64,000 bases of DNA. Origin: Terasakiella sp. SH-1. GTDB lineage: Bacteria > Pseudomonadota > Alphaproteobacteria > Rhodospirillales > Terasakiellaceae. Below are positions 25,973-35,279 of the stretch, piece after piece. The notes beneath the pieces are model-generated. The model did no database searches. It was not told the origin of the DNA and worked only from the letters and a program-made list of their open reading frames with translations. Location of the stretch: NCBI RefSeq assembly GCF_004564135.1, contig NZ_CP038255.1, positions 2,591,501-2,655,500 on the forward strand. The letters are read 5' to 3'. Numbering within the stretch: position 1 is the stretch's first letter; every line of letters starts with the position of its first letter. Made by a program: the position numbers and the translations under genes.

Positions 25973-28735
25973 TTATTTCACATCCAAAAATTCATGCACA
26001 CCCTTAATCGTATCAGCCAATCCGGTACGGATAACCTCCACCCCTTCAGGAAAAGCCCCGAGCATTCGGGTCGGCGTTTGACGGTCCAGCATGACAAAGA
26101 CCCCCCGATCACTTTTACGCCGCACCAATCGCCCAAACGCCTGTTTCAGGCGCAGGCGTGCAATCATCTCGTCATAAGAGCGTCCGGGAAAAGAGCGTTT
26201 GCGGGCCTTATGTAAAATGGTTGGACGCGGCCAGGGCACCCGGTCAAACACGATTAAATGTAAGGAGTCCCCCGGCACATCCACCCCATCGCGCACCGCA
26301 TCAGTGCCCAGCAAACAACTGCTTTTTTCGCCACGGAAAATATCAATCAGAGTGCCAATATCCATACCATCCATATGCTGGGCCAGTAGCTGTATACCAA
26401 CCCGATCAAGCGGTTCAGCCACTTTTTGATAAACCGCCCGCAATCGGTTCACCGCTGTGAACAAGCCCAGCCCACCGCCACCTGCGGCCAAAAAAAGTTC
26501 ACGATAGGCCGAGGCAATTTGATCAAGGTTATCCTTGCGCACATCATCAACAATATAGACACGGGTCTGTTTGGGATAATCAAAGGGGGATTTAACCTCA
26601 TGCATAATCGCAGGTTTTGCCAAATGGGAAACCCCGGTACGTGCCGCAGCGACTTTCCAGTCTGCATCCCGATCCCCACTACCATCACACAAGGTGGCTG
26701 AGGTAATCCCCACCCCATGGGATTTTTCCACCACCTCTTCAACAAAAGGCAAGGTTGGGTCCACCCAATGGCGATGCATCCCCACATCCATATCCCGCCC
26801 GTCAATGCGGTCCACAGAATACCAATCGACAAATTCAGGTGGGGTTTCATTAAACAAACTATCCAGCATAGACATCCACGCCAGCACTTGTTGAACACCA
26901 CGACGATCTAGGCTGGCACAGGTCGCCTCAACGCGTTGACGGCTCGCGCTATCCAGTTCATCCGCCTCTTCATCCATCAAGGCCATCATGCCTTTGATCA
27001 AACGTTGTAAGGGGCTGCGGATTTTATCAAGCGCATTGCGCAAACGATCTGCGGCCTCTAACAATCCTTCGACTGGTTGTTCAATGCCACATTCCAGACT
27101 GAGGGGGGAATCGCTGTTATTATCGCGGGCATAGACCTGTTGGCGCATACGGCGCAAGAAATCTTCAAACGGCCCCATAGGCTCGCCACCCGATATACGC
27201 TGATGCCAACTGGGGCCGGGCAGAATACGGGCATGATGAAGAACGGCATCCAAAGCTTCTTCCATCTCGCGTCCCGTGACCAGATCATCAATGCGCGCCT
27301 TAAGGCCGCGCGCACGTGAGCGGCTGCTTTCTTCTGCACCTAACAGCCAACGGCGCAAGTCCGCCCCTTCCTGACCCGATAAATGGGCGGAAAATGCCTT
27401 ATCAGCGGCATCAAAGACATGATGACCCTCATCAAACACATAGCGCGTGGGCAATAAGGCTTCTTCCATCCCGCCCAAAGCCGCCTGTATCATCACCAAG
27501 GCATGGTTGGCGACCACCAATTCTGCACGGCGTGATCGACGTACCGTTTTCTCAATGAAACATTTAGAATAATGCGAACAGCTGGAATAGACACATTCCC
27601 CACGGGTATCGGTCATATCCACCGTCAGGCGTGCGCCCAGTAACTCTTTCAACCAAGATGGGAAATCCCCGCCGATCATATCGCCATCCCGGCTCGCCAA
27701 GGCCCAACGCGCCATCAAACCCAAAGCAGGCGCATCATCGCCACGCAGACGCAAGCGCGAGACAGCCTCTTCAAAATTCAACAGGCAGAAATAGTTTTCA
27801 CGCCCCTTGCGGATGACCACTTTGCGCTTTTTCTCTTTCGGGTCCTCAAACAGCTTGTCCAGTTCCCCATCAAGCTGGCGTTGCAGATTGCGTGTATAGG
27901 TGCTGATCCAAACCGCCCCCTGATTTTTCTTCGCCCAGACACTGGCAGGCGCAATATAGCCCAAGGTCTTGCCCACCCCGGTGCCCGCTTCCACCAAAGC
28001 CATGGCCGGTTCACCAGCTGCATTGGGGGCTTGAAAGGCTTCACAGATGGAAGCCGCATAATCTTTTTGTTCAATCCGTTCTTCAGCCCCTGCCCCCAAT
28101 AACTGGTCCAGCTTGGCCCGTGCCTCAACAGGTTCCACAGGCAAATGTCCCGGCGGCGGCGGTGGGGCAGATTCCACCCATTCCTTGAGCTTATGCCAAA
28201 TTTGCAAAGAACGTAACAACGCCCCACTGTGGGGCGCATCACCGCCCTCAGCCCCAAGAGCAGAAAGAACCAGTTGCCCCCAAGACCAGCCGCCCGCCTT
28301 CATCGCCCAGGCCATTGTCTGGAGTTCCTTGGTGGATTTCTGACGCAATTCTTTAAACAGCATCAAACAGGCTTCACGTAACGTTTCGACCTCATCTTCC
28401 AGGGATGTGGGTTCCGTAAGTCCCAAAACATCGGCCAGCCCCCGTGGGGTCGGCAAACAAAACTGTGCCGGGCGCACAAAGGCAAACAGCTCCAGAAGGT
28501 CCAAACGGGGAAAGGGGCCACACCGCAGGCGACGTGCCGTTGCAAGCGCATGGAGAACAAGAACAGGAACTTCACTGGTCGATAAACGCCGTGCTCCTTC
28601 TTTCAAGGACAAGGTTTCAATTTCCCCATCCGCTGACAACCACGCACAAGATCGCACATGGGTCACTAACACAGGGACCGCAGGCATACGAATCGGCTGT
28701 TCATCAGCTTGAGGAAATGCATTCTCGTCATACAT
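25973..28735 (-). CDS. DinG/XPD-type ATP-dependent DNA helicase
   Basis: About 920 residues; the start at 28735 is tentative because no strong Shine-Dalgarno is visible and a further ATG lies at 28777. The N-terminal ~230 residues are an alphaproteobacterial extension. The helicase core has Walker A EAGTGVGKTLGYI, a DEGH box in YVFDEGHHVFD, and four cysteines (one in ENYFC, three in GECVYSSCSHYSKC) fitting the iron-sulfur cluster of DinG/XPD enzymes. Motifs V/VI are in LGTDAVRDGVDVPG and QAFGRLVRRKSDRG. It should unwind DNA or R-loops 5' to 3' in the cytoplasm. Confidence 0.88.
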   Translation of the reverse strand: MYDENAFPQADEQPIRMPAVPVLVTHVRSCAWLSADGEIETLSLKEGARRLSTSEVPVLVLHALATARRLRCGPFPRLDLLELFAFVRPAQFCLPTPRGLADVLGLTEPTSLEDEVETLREACLMLFKELRQKSTKELQTMAWAMKAGGWSWGQLVLSALGAEGGDAPHSGALLRSLQIWHKLKEWVESAPPPPPGHLPVEPVEARAKLDQLLGAGAEERIEQKDYAASICEAFQAPNAAGEPAMALVEAGTGVGKTLGYIAPASVWAKKNQGAVWISTYTRNLQRQLDGELDKLFEDPKEKKRKVVIRKGRENYFCLLNFEEAVSRLRLRGDDAPALGLMARWALASRDGDMIGGDFPSWLKELLGARLTVDMTDTRGECVYSSCSHYSKCFIEKTVRRSRRAELVVANHALVMIQAALGGMEEALLPTRYVFDEGHHVFDAADKAFSAHLSGQEGADLRRWLLGAEESSRSRARGLKARIDDLVTGREMEEALDAVLHHARILPGPSWHQRISGGEPMGPFEDFLRRMRQQVYARDNNSDSPLSLECGIEQPVEGLLEAADRLRNALDKIRSPLQRLIKGMMALMDEEADELDSASRQRVEATCASLDRRGVQQVLAWMSMLDSLFNETPPEFVDWYSVDRIDGRDMDVGMHRHWVDPTLPFVEEVVEKSHGVGITSATLCDGSGDRDADWKVAAARTGVSHLAKPAIMHEVKSPFDYPKQTRVYIVDDVRKDNLDQIASAYRELFLAAGGGGLGLFTAVNRLRAVYQKVAEPLDRVGIQLLAQHMDGMDIGTLIDIFRGEKSSCLLGTDAVRDGVDVPGDSLHLIVFDRVPWPRPTILHKARKRSFPGRSYDEMIARLRLKQAFGRLVRRKSDRGVFVMLDRQTPTRMLGAFPEGVEVIRTGLADTIKGVHEFLDVK

Positions 28736-28793
28736 GGGCACACAATAGCTTGCACTTTCACGAAATACCAGCGGCAATCTGGCTTTTCCCCCT

Positions 28794-28871
28794 TGTCATC
28801 CCGCACTTGATGCGGGATCCAGAGAAGTTTGTAACAAGACTATGGATCCCCGATCGAGGTCGGGGATGACA
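28794..28871. repeat. Palindromic dispersed repeat typical of alphaproteobacteria
   Basis: Two arms, TGTCATCCCGCACTTGATGC... and its near-complement ending ...GAGGTCGGGGATGACA, face each other, and each holds its own small hairpin. Repeats of this style (TGTCATCCCC...GGGGATGACA) are widespread between genes in alphaproteobacteria. It lies in the divergent gap between the helicase gene and lysK. Confidence 0.75.
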
Positions 28872-28961
28872 TTGAGAGGTTTTAGCTCGAAACTATTGAC
28901 GCAGACCAAGCTTGGCCTTAGTTTTGCCGACCTCGAAATTACTATTTAAGGAAATTGCAAA

Positions 28962-30566
28962 ATGCCGTCTGATGCACCAGCACTCCATGCGCGTGAAGCC
29001 GCACATCATTCCAAAGCCTGGCCCTTTGTCGAAGCCCGCAATATCCTTAAACGCCTAAACGACAAGGTGCCGGAAAAAGGCTATGTTCTGTTTGAAACGG
29101 GCTATGGCCCCTCCGGCCTACCCCACATCGGGACATTTGGTGAAGTTGCGCGCACAACCATGGTCATGCGTGCCTTCCAAATCCTGTCTGATGGCATGCC
29201 GACAAAATTGATCGCTTTTTCTGATGATATGGATGGCCTGCGTAAAGTACCGGACAATATTCCGAATAAAGAATTGCTGGAGCCCCATCTGGGCAAGCCG
29301 CTAACAGCCGTGCCGGACCCATTTGGCACACACCCAAGCTTTGGGGAACATAACAACAATCGCCTGTGTCAGTTCCTTGACCAGTTCGGTTTTGACTATG
29401 AATTTCGCAGTGCCACACAATGTTATAAAGACGGCATGTTTGATGAAACGCTGCTGGCAATCCTGCGCAATCATGAAGAAGTCTGTAACGTCATCCGCCC
29501 GACATTGGGTGAAGAACGCCGTGCCACATACAGCCCGCTGCTGCCCGTTGATGCAGAAACAGGCAAGGTTCTGCTGGCGAAAGTCGTGGATACCAACCCG
29601 GATGCAGGTACCATGGTGTATCTGAATGAAGACGGCAAAGAAGTCGAAACCAAGGTCACAGGCGGTGCGGTGAAATGTCAATGGAAAGCGGATTGGGCCA
29701 TGCGCTGGACCGCACTGGGTGTGAATTACGAAATGGCGGGTAAAGACCTGATTGATTCACAAAACCTGTCTTCTAAAATCTGTCGCGCCATTGGCGGTAA
29801 GCCGCCGGTACAGTTCACCTACGAGCTGTTCCTGGATGACAAGGGTGAAAAGATTTCCAAATCCAAGGGCAACGGCCTGTCCATGGAAGAATGGCTGCGT
29901 TATGCCCCGCCAGAAACCCTGTCTTACTTCATGTTCCAAAAGCCAAAGACAGCCAAGCGTCTGCATTTTGATGTGATCCCCAAAGCAGTTGATGAATATG
30001 TCAGCCATGTGCAGAAATTCGACACACTGGAAGATAAGAAAAAACTGGATAGCCCGGCATGGCACATCCACAATGGTCATCCCCAAGCTGACAGCCACTC
30101 ACTCAGCTTCAACATGCTGTTGAACCTTGTGTCTGTTCTTCATACCGAAGACAAGAATGTCATCTGGGAATTCATCAAGACCTACAACCCGGATGCAAGT
30201 GCTGAAAACAGCCAAATGCTGGATAAACTGGTGGGTTACGCCATCAACTATTACGAAGATTTCGTCAAGCCCAACAAGAAGTTCCGCGCACCCACTGAGG
30301 CTGAACGTACGGCCCTTGAAGACCTCAAGGCGAAACTGGCGGCCCTTCCGGCTGATACAAGTGGTGAAGATGTTCAAACCGAAGTCTATACCGTGGGTAA
30401 AGAGCATAATTACGAGAACCTGCGCGAATGGTTCGGTGCCCTTTATGAAACACTTCTGGGTCAGGAAACAGGCCCACGTATGGGCTCCTTCTTCGCGCTC
30501 TACGGTCTGGATAAAAGCTGCGAGTTGATCGGTAAGGTACTAGCAGGCGAAAGTCTGGAAGGTTAA
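28962..30566 (+). CDS. lysK: Lysyl-tRNA synthetase, class I
   Basis: 534 residues. The class I signatures are present: the HIGH-like motif GLPHIGTFGE at ~49 and the KMSKS-like motif EKISKSKGNG at ~295. The protein attaches lysine to tRNA-Lys in the cytoplasm. The class I form is typical of archaea and alphaproteobacteria and replaces the class II enzyme. SD AAGGAAATTG precedes the ATG. It is monocistronic, with a strong terminator straight after. Confidence 0.96.
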   Translation: MPSDAPALHAREAAHHSKAWPFVEARNILKRLNDKVPEKGYVLFETGYGPSGLPHIGTFGEVARTTMVMRAFQILSDGMPTKLIAFSDDMDGLRKVPDNIPNKELLEPHLGKPLTAVPDPFGTHPSFGEHNNNRLCQFLDQFGFDYEFRSATQCYKDGMFDETLLAILRNHEEVCNVIRPTLGEERRATYSPLLPVDAETGKVLLAKVVDTNPDAGTMVYLNEDGKEVETKVTGGAVKCQWKADWAMRWTALGVNYEMAGKDLIDSQNLSSKICRAIGGKPPVQFTYELFLDDKGEKISKSKGNGLSMEEWLRYAPPETLSYFMFQKPKTAKRLHFDVIPKAVDEYVSHVQKFDTLEDKKKLDSPAWHIHNGHPQADSHSLSFNMLLNLVSVLHTEDKNVIWEFIKTYNPDASAENSQMLDKLVGYAINYYEDFVKPNKKFRAPTEAERTALEDLKAKLAALPADTSGEDVQTEVYTVGKEHNYENLREWFGALYETLLGQETGPRMGSFFALYGLDKSCELIGKVLAGESLEG

Positions 30567-30572
30567 GAGAAT

Positions 30573-30599
30573 AAAGCCCCTGTGCAAACGGGGGCTTTT
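30573..30599 (+). terminator. Terminator of lysK
   Basis: AAAGCCCC and GGGGCTTTT form a stem with a 10-base loop and end in four T, six bases after the lysK stop. Confidence 0.85.
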
Positions 30600-30607
30600 C
30601 TCACAAC

Positions 30608-30644
30608 AAAATATCACCCCCGACTTGATCGGGGGTGATATTTT
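30608..30644. repeat. Long perfect hairpin between lysK and folA
   Basis: A near-perfect inverted repeat reading ATATCACCCCCGA in one arm and TCGGGGGTGATAT in the other. The core CCCCGACTTGATCGGGG resembles the repeat at 28794-28871. It may also act as a two-way terminator between the convergent lysK and folA genes. Confidence 0.7.
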
Positions 30645-30686
30645 GCCTTTTAAAGGTCCCCGTATGCGCGAGGACGACGGACTTAC

Positions 30687-31166
30687 TTACCGACGTTCAT
30701 AAACCACAAAACTATAGTCAGGATCACCTGCGTGGTCTTCGCGAGAGATTTCCTGCCACAAGGATGTATCCAAGGGCGGGAAATGGGCATCGGCGTCATA
30801 GGCACGATGGATTTCAGTGAAATGAATACGCGTAGCCATCGGCATGGCTTGGGCGTAGATCGTCCCGCCACCGATAATGAAAATCTCTTCACCCTTATCC
30901 TGTTTGGCAAGTTCAATAGCCTCATCCAGACTATGAACGACAGAAACACCTTCGACCGACCATGTCTCATCACGGGTGATCACTATATTCAAGCGACCGG
31001 GTAGCGGGCGCCCGATAGATTCATAGGTTTTACGCCCCATGATGATCGGTTTACCCATGGTCGTGGTCTTGAAATATTTAAAATCCTCCGGGATATGCCA
31101 GAGCATTTTATTATCTTTGCCAATGGCCCCATTTTCCGCAACGGCCACAATCATCGAGATACGCAT
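30687..31166 (-). CDS. folA: Dihydrofolate reductase
   Basis: 159 residues. Typical features are MIVAVAENGAIGKDNKMLWHIPED at the N-terminus, MGRKTYESIGRPLPGR for NADPH binding and IFIIGGGTIYAQAM. It reduces dihydrofolate to tetrahydrofolate. The ATG overlaps the thyA stop by one base (TAATG), so the two are translationally coupled; thymidylate synthase makes the dihydrofolate that this enzyme recycles. Confidence 0.97.
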   Translation of the reverse strand: MRISMIVAVAENGAIGKDNKMLWHIPEDFKYFKTTTMGKPIIMGRKTYESIGRPLPGRLNIVITRDETWSVEGVSVVHSLDEAIELAKQDKGEEIFIIGGGTIYAQAMPMATRIHFTEIHRAYDADAHFPPLDTSLWQEISREDHAGDPDYSFVVYERR

Positions 31167-31960
31167 TACACAGCCACCGGGGCTGAGATATGAGCCTGCG
31201 GGTTATAATCCACCAGCTCAAAATCATCATAGGTGAAGTCAAAGATATCTTTGACATCCGGGTTAATTTTCATGGTTGGTAAGGAACCGGGGCTACGTGA
31301 GAGCTGTAAATCCGTTTGTTCCAGATGATTAGAATAAAGATGGGCATCACCAAACGTATGGATAAATTCACCCACTTCCAAATCACAGACTTGCGCCAAC
31401 ATCATGGTCAGCAAGGCATAAGAAGCAATATTAAACGGGACACCAAGGAAAATATCAGCACTGCGCTGATAAAGCTGACAGGACAATTTACCGTCAGCCA
31501 CATAGAACTGGAACAAACAGTGGCATGGTGGCAAGGCCATATCTTCAACATCAGACACATTCCAGGCCGATACAATCAAGCGCCGTGAGTTTGGATTATT
31601 TTTAATCTGATCAACAAGGTTGGCTATCTGGTCCACGGTGGCGCCATCCGGGGTTGGCCAACTGCGCCATTGATACCCATAAACCGGGCCAAGATCACCA
31701 TTTTCATCAGCCCATTCATCCCAAATCGACACTTTATTGTCCTTGAGATACTTGATGTTGGTGTCGCCTTTCAAAAACCAGAGCAATTCATGAATGATGG
31801 AACGCAGGTGCAGTTTTTTGGTGGTCAGGCACGGAAAGCCTTTTGAAAGATCAAATCTCATTTGATAACCAAAGACACTATAGGTCCCGGTTCCTGTGCG
31901 ATCACCCTTATATACGCCATTTTCACGCACATGGCGCATAAGCTCTAGATACTGCTGCAT
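31166..31960 (-). CDS. thyA: Thymidylate synthase
   Basis: 264 residues, the usual length. The catalytic cysteine is in [13 protein letters not shown], with [11 protein letters not shown] near the start, [29 protein letters not shown] and HLYSNHLEQ. It converts dUMP to dTMP with methylene-tetrahydrofolate. It lies directly before folA and 24 bases after the binding-protein gene, within an apparent queG-SBP-thyA-folA run. Confidence 0.98.
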   Translation of the reverse strand: MQQYLELMRHVRENGVYKGDRTGTGTYSVFGYQMRFDLSKGFPCLTTKKLHLRSIIHELLWFLKGDTNIKYLKDNKVSIWDEWADENGDLGPVYGYQWRSWPTPDGATVDQIANLVDQIKNNPNSRRLIVSAWNVSDVEDMALPPCHCLFQFYVADGKLSCQLYQRSADIFLGVPFNIASYALLTMMLAQVCDLEVGEFIHTFGDAHLYSNHLEQTDLQLSRSPGSLPTMKINPDVKDIFDFTYDDFELVDYNPQAHISAPVAV

Positions 31961-31984
31961 TGCTGCTCTTTTAAGCCCCTGAAA

Positions 31985-32737
31985 TCAGAAATTCAGATTG
32001 TGTTTTTCAATCAGCTTCTCCAGCAGACCTTCCGCCTTCATTGCCTGAAGCTCACGATTGAAATCAGCCACGATCTTGTCATATCCCATCGTCTTTTTTG
32101 AGATGGTCATGTGCAATGTACGTTGTGAGAGCGGTTTGTCAAGGAAGTCAATTTTCCCACTATATTCCGGGTATTTACTGTTGAGCAAATGTTTGACAAC
32201 AAAGCGGTCTTCAGGAAACAAATCAATCAGATGATTGCTAAGACGCACCAGATTGGTACGCAAATCCAAGGCCGGTTTTTTCTTGAGCTGGGCAGAACCG
32301 TCAAATTCATCCCCATAGGCATAATCGCGCACAACCCCAATGGTGTAAGGTTGCAAATCCATAAGTTTCACATAAGGGATTTTATCAATGCTGCGCTTAA
32401 ACAGAACCAGATCATTGGTAAGATAGGGCCTGCCAAAGGCCATATGGCGTTCGCGTTCTTTGCTATACCATGCTGCAATAATCCCATGGTAATTGCCACT
32501 TTCCACCCCTTTCAAGGCGCGTGTCCAGGGCACAATTTGCAGGTTAACGTCATATCCGGCACGGCGAAGGGCAGTTGCAACAATATCACTTGCCAGCCCT
32601 TTATTCAGGATATTCGCCCCTGTATATGGTTCCCATTCATTAGCAACAAGACGTAAAACTTCTGGCGGCTGCGCCATCACAGCCCGAGGCAGACATAAAA
32701 ACAGGCCCAACACCAGTAACCTTATGAAGGGGGACAT
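31985..32737 (-). CDS. Periplasmic solute-binding protein, family 3-like
   Basis: About 250 residues from the ATG at 32737 (GGAGAATAAGGTG upstream). A signal peptide (FIRLLVLGLFLCLPRAVMA) is followed by a family 3 binding-protein fold: LRLVANEWEPYTG, GLASDIVATALRRAGYDVNLQIVPWTRALKGVESGNYHGI and a closing FNRELQAMKAEGLLEKLIEKH. No permease or ATPase is adjacent, so it may be an orphan sensor-like receptor or serve a transporter elsewhere. The ligand is unknown; the family usually binds amino acids. Confidence 0.82.
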   Translation of the reverse strand: MSPFIRLLVLGLFLCLPRAVMAQPPEVLRLVANEWEPYTGANILNKGLASDIVATALRRAGYDVNLQIVPWTRALKGVESGNYHGIIAAWYSKERERHMAFGRPYLTNDLVLFKRSIDKIPYVKLMDLQPYTIGVVRDYAYGDEFDGSAQLKKKPALDLRTNLVRLSNHLIDLFPEDRFVVKHLLNSKYPEYSGKIDFLDKPLSQRTLHMTISKKTMGYDKIVADFNRELQAMKAEGLLEKLIEKHNLNF

Positions 32738-32755
32738 CACCTTATTCTCCTTGGC

Positions 32756-33787
32756 TCAACCTTTCAAAACTTGCAGAGCCCATTTTGCAGTTTGCGCAAT
32801 CACAGGATGCTCATCATCCTGCAATTTTATTATCTTTTTAGATAAATCTACCCTTTTTTGATTTGCAATTGCAATAAGAACGTTTCTAATAAAGCGATGT
32901 CTCTTAATTCGTTTTACGGGAGAAGCTCGAAAAAATTCTCTAAACCCTTGTTCATCAAGGTCTATTAGCTTTTCCAGTTGTGGTGCGATAAATTCAGCTC
33001 GCGGCTTGTAATCTTTTTCTTGTGTAGCCTTCGTAAATTTTGTCCATGGGCAAACCGCCAAACAATCATCACAGCCGTAAATGCGATTCCCCATTTGTGC
33101 GGCCAGTTCTGGAGCAATCACGCCCTCATATTCAATGGTTAAATAAGAAATGCATTTACGAGCATCTATCTTTCCATCCTCTAAAAAAGCCCCTGTCGGA
33201 CACATATCCAGACAATTTGAACAGTTGCCGCAGTGGTCTTTATGGGGGGGATCAGCTTCCAGCTCCAACGTGGTGTAGATTTCGCCCAGAAATAACCAGG
33301 AACCAAAGTCACGCGACACAACGCAGGTGTGTTTTCCCTGCCACCCCAATCCGGTTTGTGCAGCCAGCGGTTTTTCCATCACCGGGGCGGTATCGACAAA
33401 GACCTTCAATTCCCCTTCCCAACGAGCCACCATTTCCCGAGCCAGTCGTTTCAGGCGCTTTTTCACCGTATCATGATAATCGCGATTTTGCGCATAACAA
33501 CTGATCACCCCATGATCCGGGTTCTCCAGTAAAGCCATGGGATCATAATCCGGGCCATAGTTCATGCCCAAGACGATCACGCTTTTGGCATCTCCCCACA
33601 AGACCTGAGGATCCGCACGACGCGCCTGTGTGGTTTGCATCCATTCCATCGTGCCATACAGGCCACGGGCGTTAAATTCGACCAAATCCTTTTTATGTTG
33701 GTCTGAGGTTTCAGCCTTGCAAAAACCAATGGCATCAAACCCCATATCCAGGGCAAGTTCCGTAATCGTCTGTTTGATATCTTCCAT
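32756..33787 (-). CDS. queG: Epoxyqueuosine reductase
   Basis: 343 residues from the ATG at 33787; a longer frame to 33889 overlaps the divergent msrA leader and is rejected. Two ferredoxin-like iron-sulfur sites are seen in CGNCSNCLDMCPTGAF and CDDCLAVCPW, plus the cobalamin-domain segments YGPDYDP and FVDTAPVMEKPLAAQTGLGW. QueG performs the last step of queuosine synthesis in tRNA. It is followed by the binding-protein gene after 18 bases. Confidence 0.94.
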   Translation of the reverse strand: MEDIKQTITELALDMGFDAIGFCKAETSDQHKKDLVEFNARGLYGTMEWMQTTQARRADPQVLWGDAKSVIVLGMNYGPDYDPMALLENPDHGVISCYAQNRDYHDTVKKRLKRLAREMVARWEGELKVFVDTAPVMEKPLAAQTGLGWQGKHTCVVSRDFGSWLFLGEIYTTLELEADPPHKDHCGNCSNCLDMCPTGAFLEDGKIDARKCISYLTIEYEGVIAPELAAQMGNRIYGCDDCLAVCPWTKFTKATQEKDYKPRAEFIAPQLEKLIDLDEQGFREFFRASPVKRIKRHRFIRNVLIAIANQKRVDLSKKIIKLQDDEHPVIAQTAKWALQVLKG

Positions 33788-33881
33788 ACCATCACCATAA
33801 AACAATGGCTTTCTTATACTGTGTGGTTTGAATTTGCGCAAACAGCGCTTATCTTTAGGGCGTAAACTCAAGGAGGTCCCG

Positions 33882-34352
33882 ATGCCCACAGACTATCTTC
33901 ATGCCACTTATGCCGCCGGATGTTTCTGGGGGGTCGAAGCCCGTTTTCGTGAACAAACCGGCGTTATAGATGCCGAAGTCGGCTATATCGGTGGTCACAA
34001 GCTCAATCCAACCTATCATGAGGTTTGCACAGATACCACAGGCCATGCCGAGGCCGTACATTTAACCTATGACCCTGCCCGCGTTTCTTTCGAAGACCTG
34101 ATTGAGCTGTTCTTCAACTTGCATGATCCAACAACCTTGAACCGCCAAGGCCCGGACATTGGCAGTCAATACCGCTCCGCCATTTTTTACCATGATGATG
34201 CACAAAAAGAAGCAGCTGAGAAAATCATCAGCCAGCTAAACCACGACCAAAGATTCGCAGACCCGATTATCACACAGGTTGTACCAACTTCAACTTTCTA
34301 TCGCGCAGAGGAATATCACCAACGTTATTTTGATAAAATGGGACGAAAATGA
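33882..34352 (+). CDS. msrA: Peptide methionine sulfoxide reductase A
   Basis: 156 residues from the ATG at 33882, after a strong AAGGAGG; the frame from 33828 is rejected. The catalytic cysteine is in AAGCFWGVEARF, with VGYIGGHKLNPTYHEVCT, HDPTTLNRQGPDIGSQYRS and EYHQRYF. It reduces the S-epimer of methionine sulfoxide. Only two cysteines are visible and the C-terminal resolving cysteine of many MsrA proteins is missing, so another cysteine or thioredoxin must complete the cycle. Confidence 0.94.
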   Translation: MPTDYLHATYAAGCFWGVEARFREQTGVIDAEVGYIGGHKLNPTYHEVCTDTTGHAEAVHLTYDPARVSFEDLIELFFNLHDPTTLNRQGPDIGSQYRSAIFYHDDAQKEAAEKIISQLNHDQRFADPIITQVVPTSTFYRAEEYHQRYFDKMGRK

Positions 34353-34532
34353 CCCTGTTATTTCAGGTAAAAATAGTCAAAAACGCCTATAGCGCAAATT
34401 AGACTTAATCAAATGATCGCATAACGGAAGAATAGTACAACTTATTGCACAATCCCTGCCGATTGAAGTTGCAGAAACGGCCATATAGTCATATTATTTC
34501 AAAATATTTCAGCCTTTGAGAGATTAAAGCGT

Positions 34533-35279
34533 ATGAACGACGTAAAGCACATACTGATTGTTGAAGACGACCCGGTTGTTGCAGATGTCGTGGCGGCGTG
34601 CCTGGAAGATGCTGAGTTTGCCACCACCATCACAGACTCCGGTCAAGCGGCCTTGAATATCATTTCAGACAGCACTGTAGACCTGTGTGTCGTGGACCTT
34701 GGCCTGCCCGATATGGATGGGTTGTCCCTGACACGAGAAATCAAAAGCAGAACCAATATCGGTATTGTCATTCTCAGTGGTCGTGGGGAAACAACCGAAC
34801 GGATCATTGGGCTGGAAGTCGGCGCTGATGATTATCTAGGCAAACCATTTGAACCGCGTGAGCTGCTGGCACGTGTGCGCAGTGTTATTCGACGTACCCA
34901 ACCCTGCATGCCAACCCCGATTGACACACACAGCTCCCCTGCCCCTGCCTCAGAGCCGGATCATTATTTTGTTTTTGACGGCTGGAAAGTGGATGTCACT
35001 TCATTGGAAATTGTTGGGCCGGATGGTTCTCACCCCCAGCTTTCCAGCAGTGAATTCAATCTTCTCCAAGCCTTTATTGAACATCCCAACCGGGTCCTGA
35101 GCCGTGATCAGCTTCTTGATATGGTCCATGGTGATAACACCCCCGCTTTTGATCGCAGCATTGATGTGCAAATCACCCGTTTGCGCAAAAAAATTGAAAG
35201 CGACCCAAAGGCCCCAAAATTTATCAAGACCATTCGCAATCGCGGATATATGTTTACAGCCAAGGTCAGCCGCCATTAA
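34533..35279 (+). CDS. OmpR/PhoB-family response regulator
   Basis: 248 residues. The receiver has EDDP acidic residues, Asp55 in VVDLGLPDMDG and Lys in YLGKPFEPRE. After a longer than usual linker (~125-150) the C-terminal winged helix has LSSSEFNLLQAFIEHPNRVLSRDQLLD and RSIDVQITRLRKKIE. It should be a phosphorylation-controlled DNA-binding regulator. No partner kinase is adjacent, so it is an orphan here. Its 3' end overlaps the convergent transporter ATPase gene by 14 bases. Confidence 0.93.
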   Translation: MNDVKHILIVEDDPVVADVVAACLEDAEFATTITDSGQAALNIISDSTVDLCVVDLGLPDMDGLSLTREIKSRTNIGIVILSGRGETTERIIGLEVGADDYLGKPFEPRELLARVRSVIRRTQPCMPTPIDTHSSPAPASEPDHYFVFDGWKVDVTSLEIVGPDGSHPQLSSSEFNLLQAFIEHPNRVLSRDQLLDMVHGDNTPAFDRSIDVQITRLRKKIESDPKAPKFIKTIRNRGYMFTAKVSRH

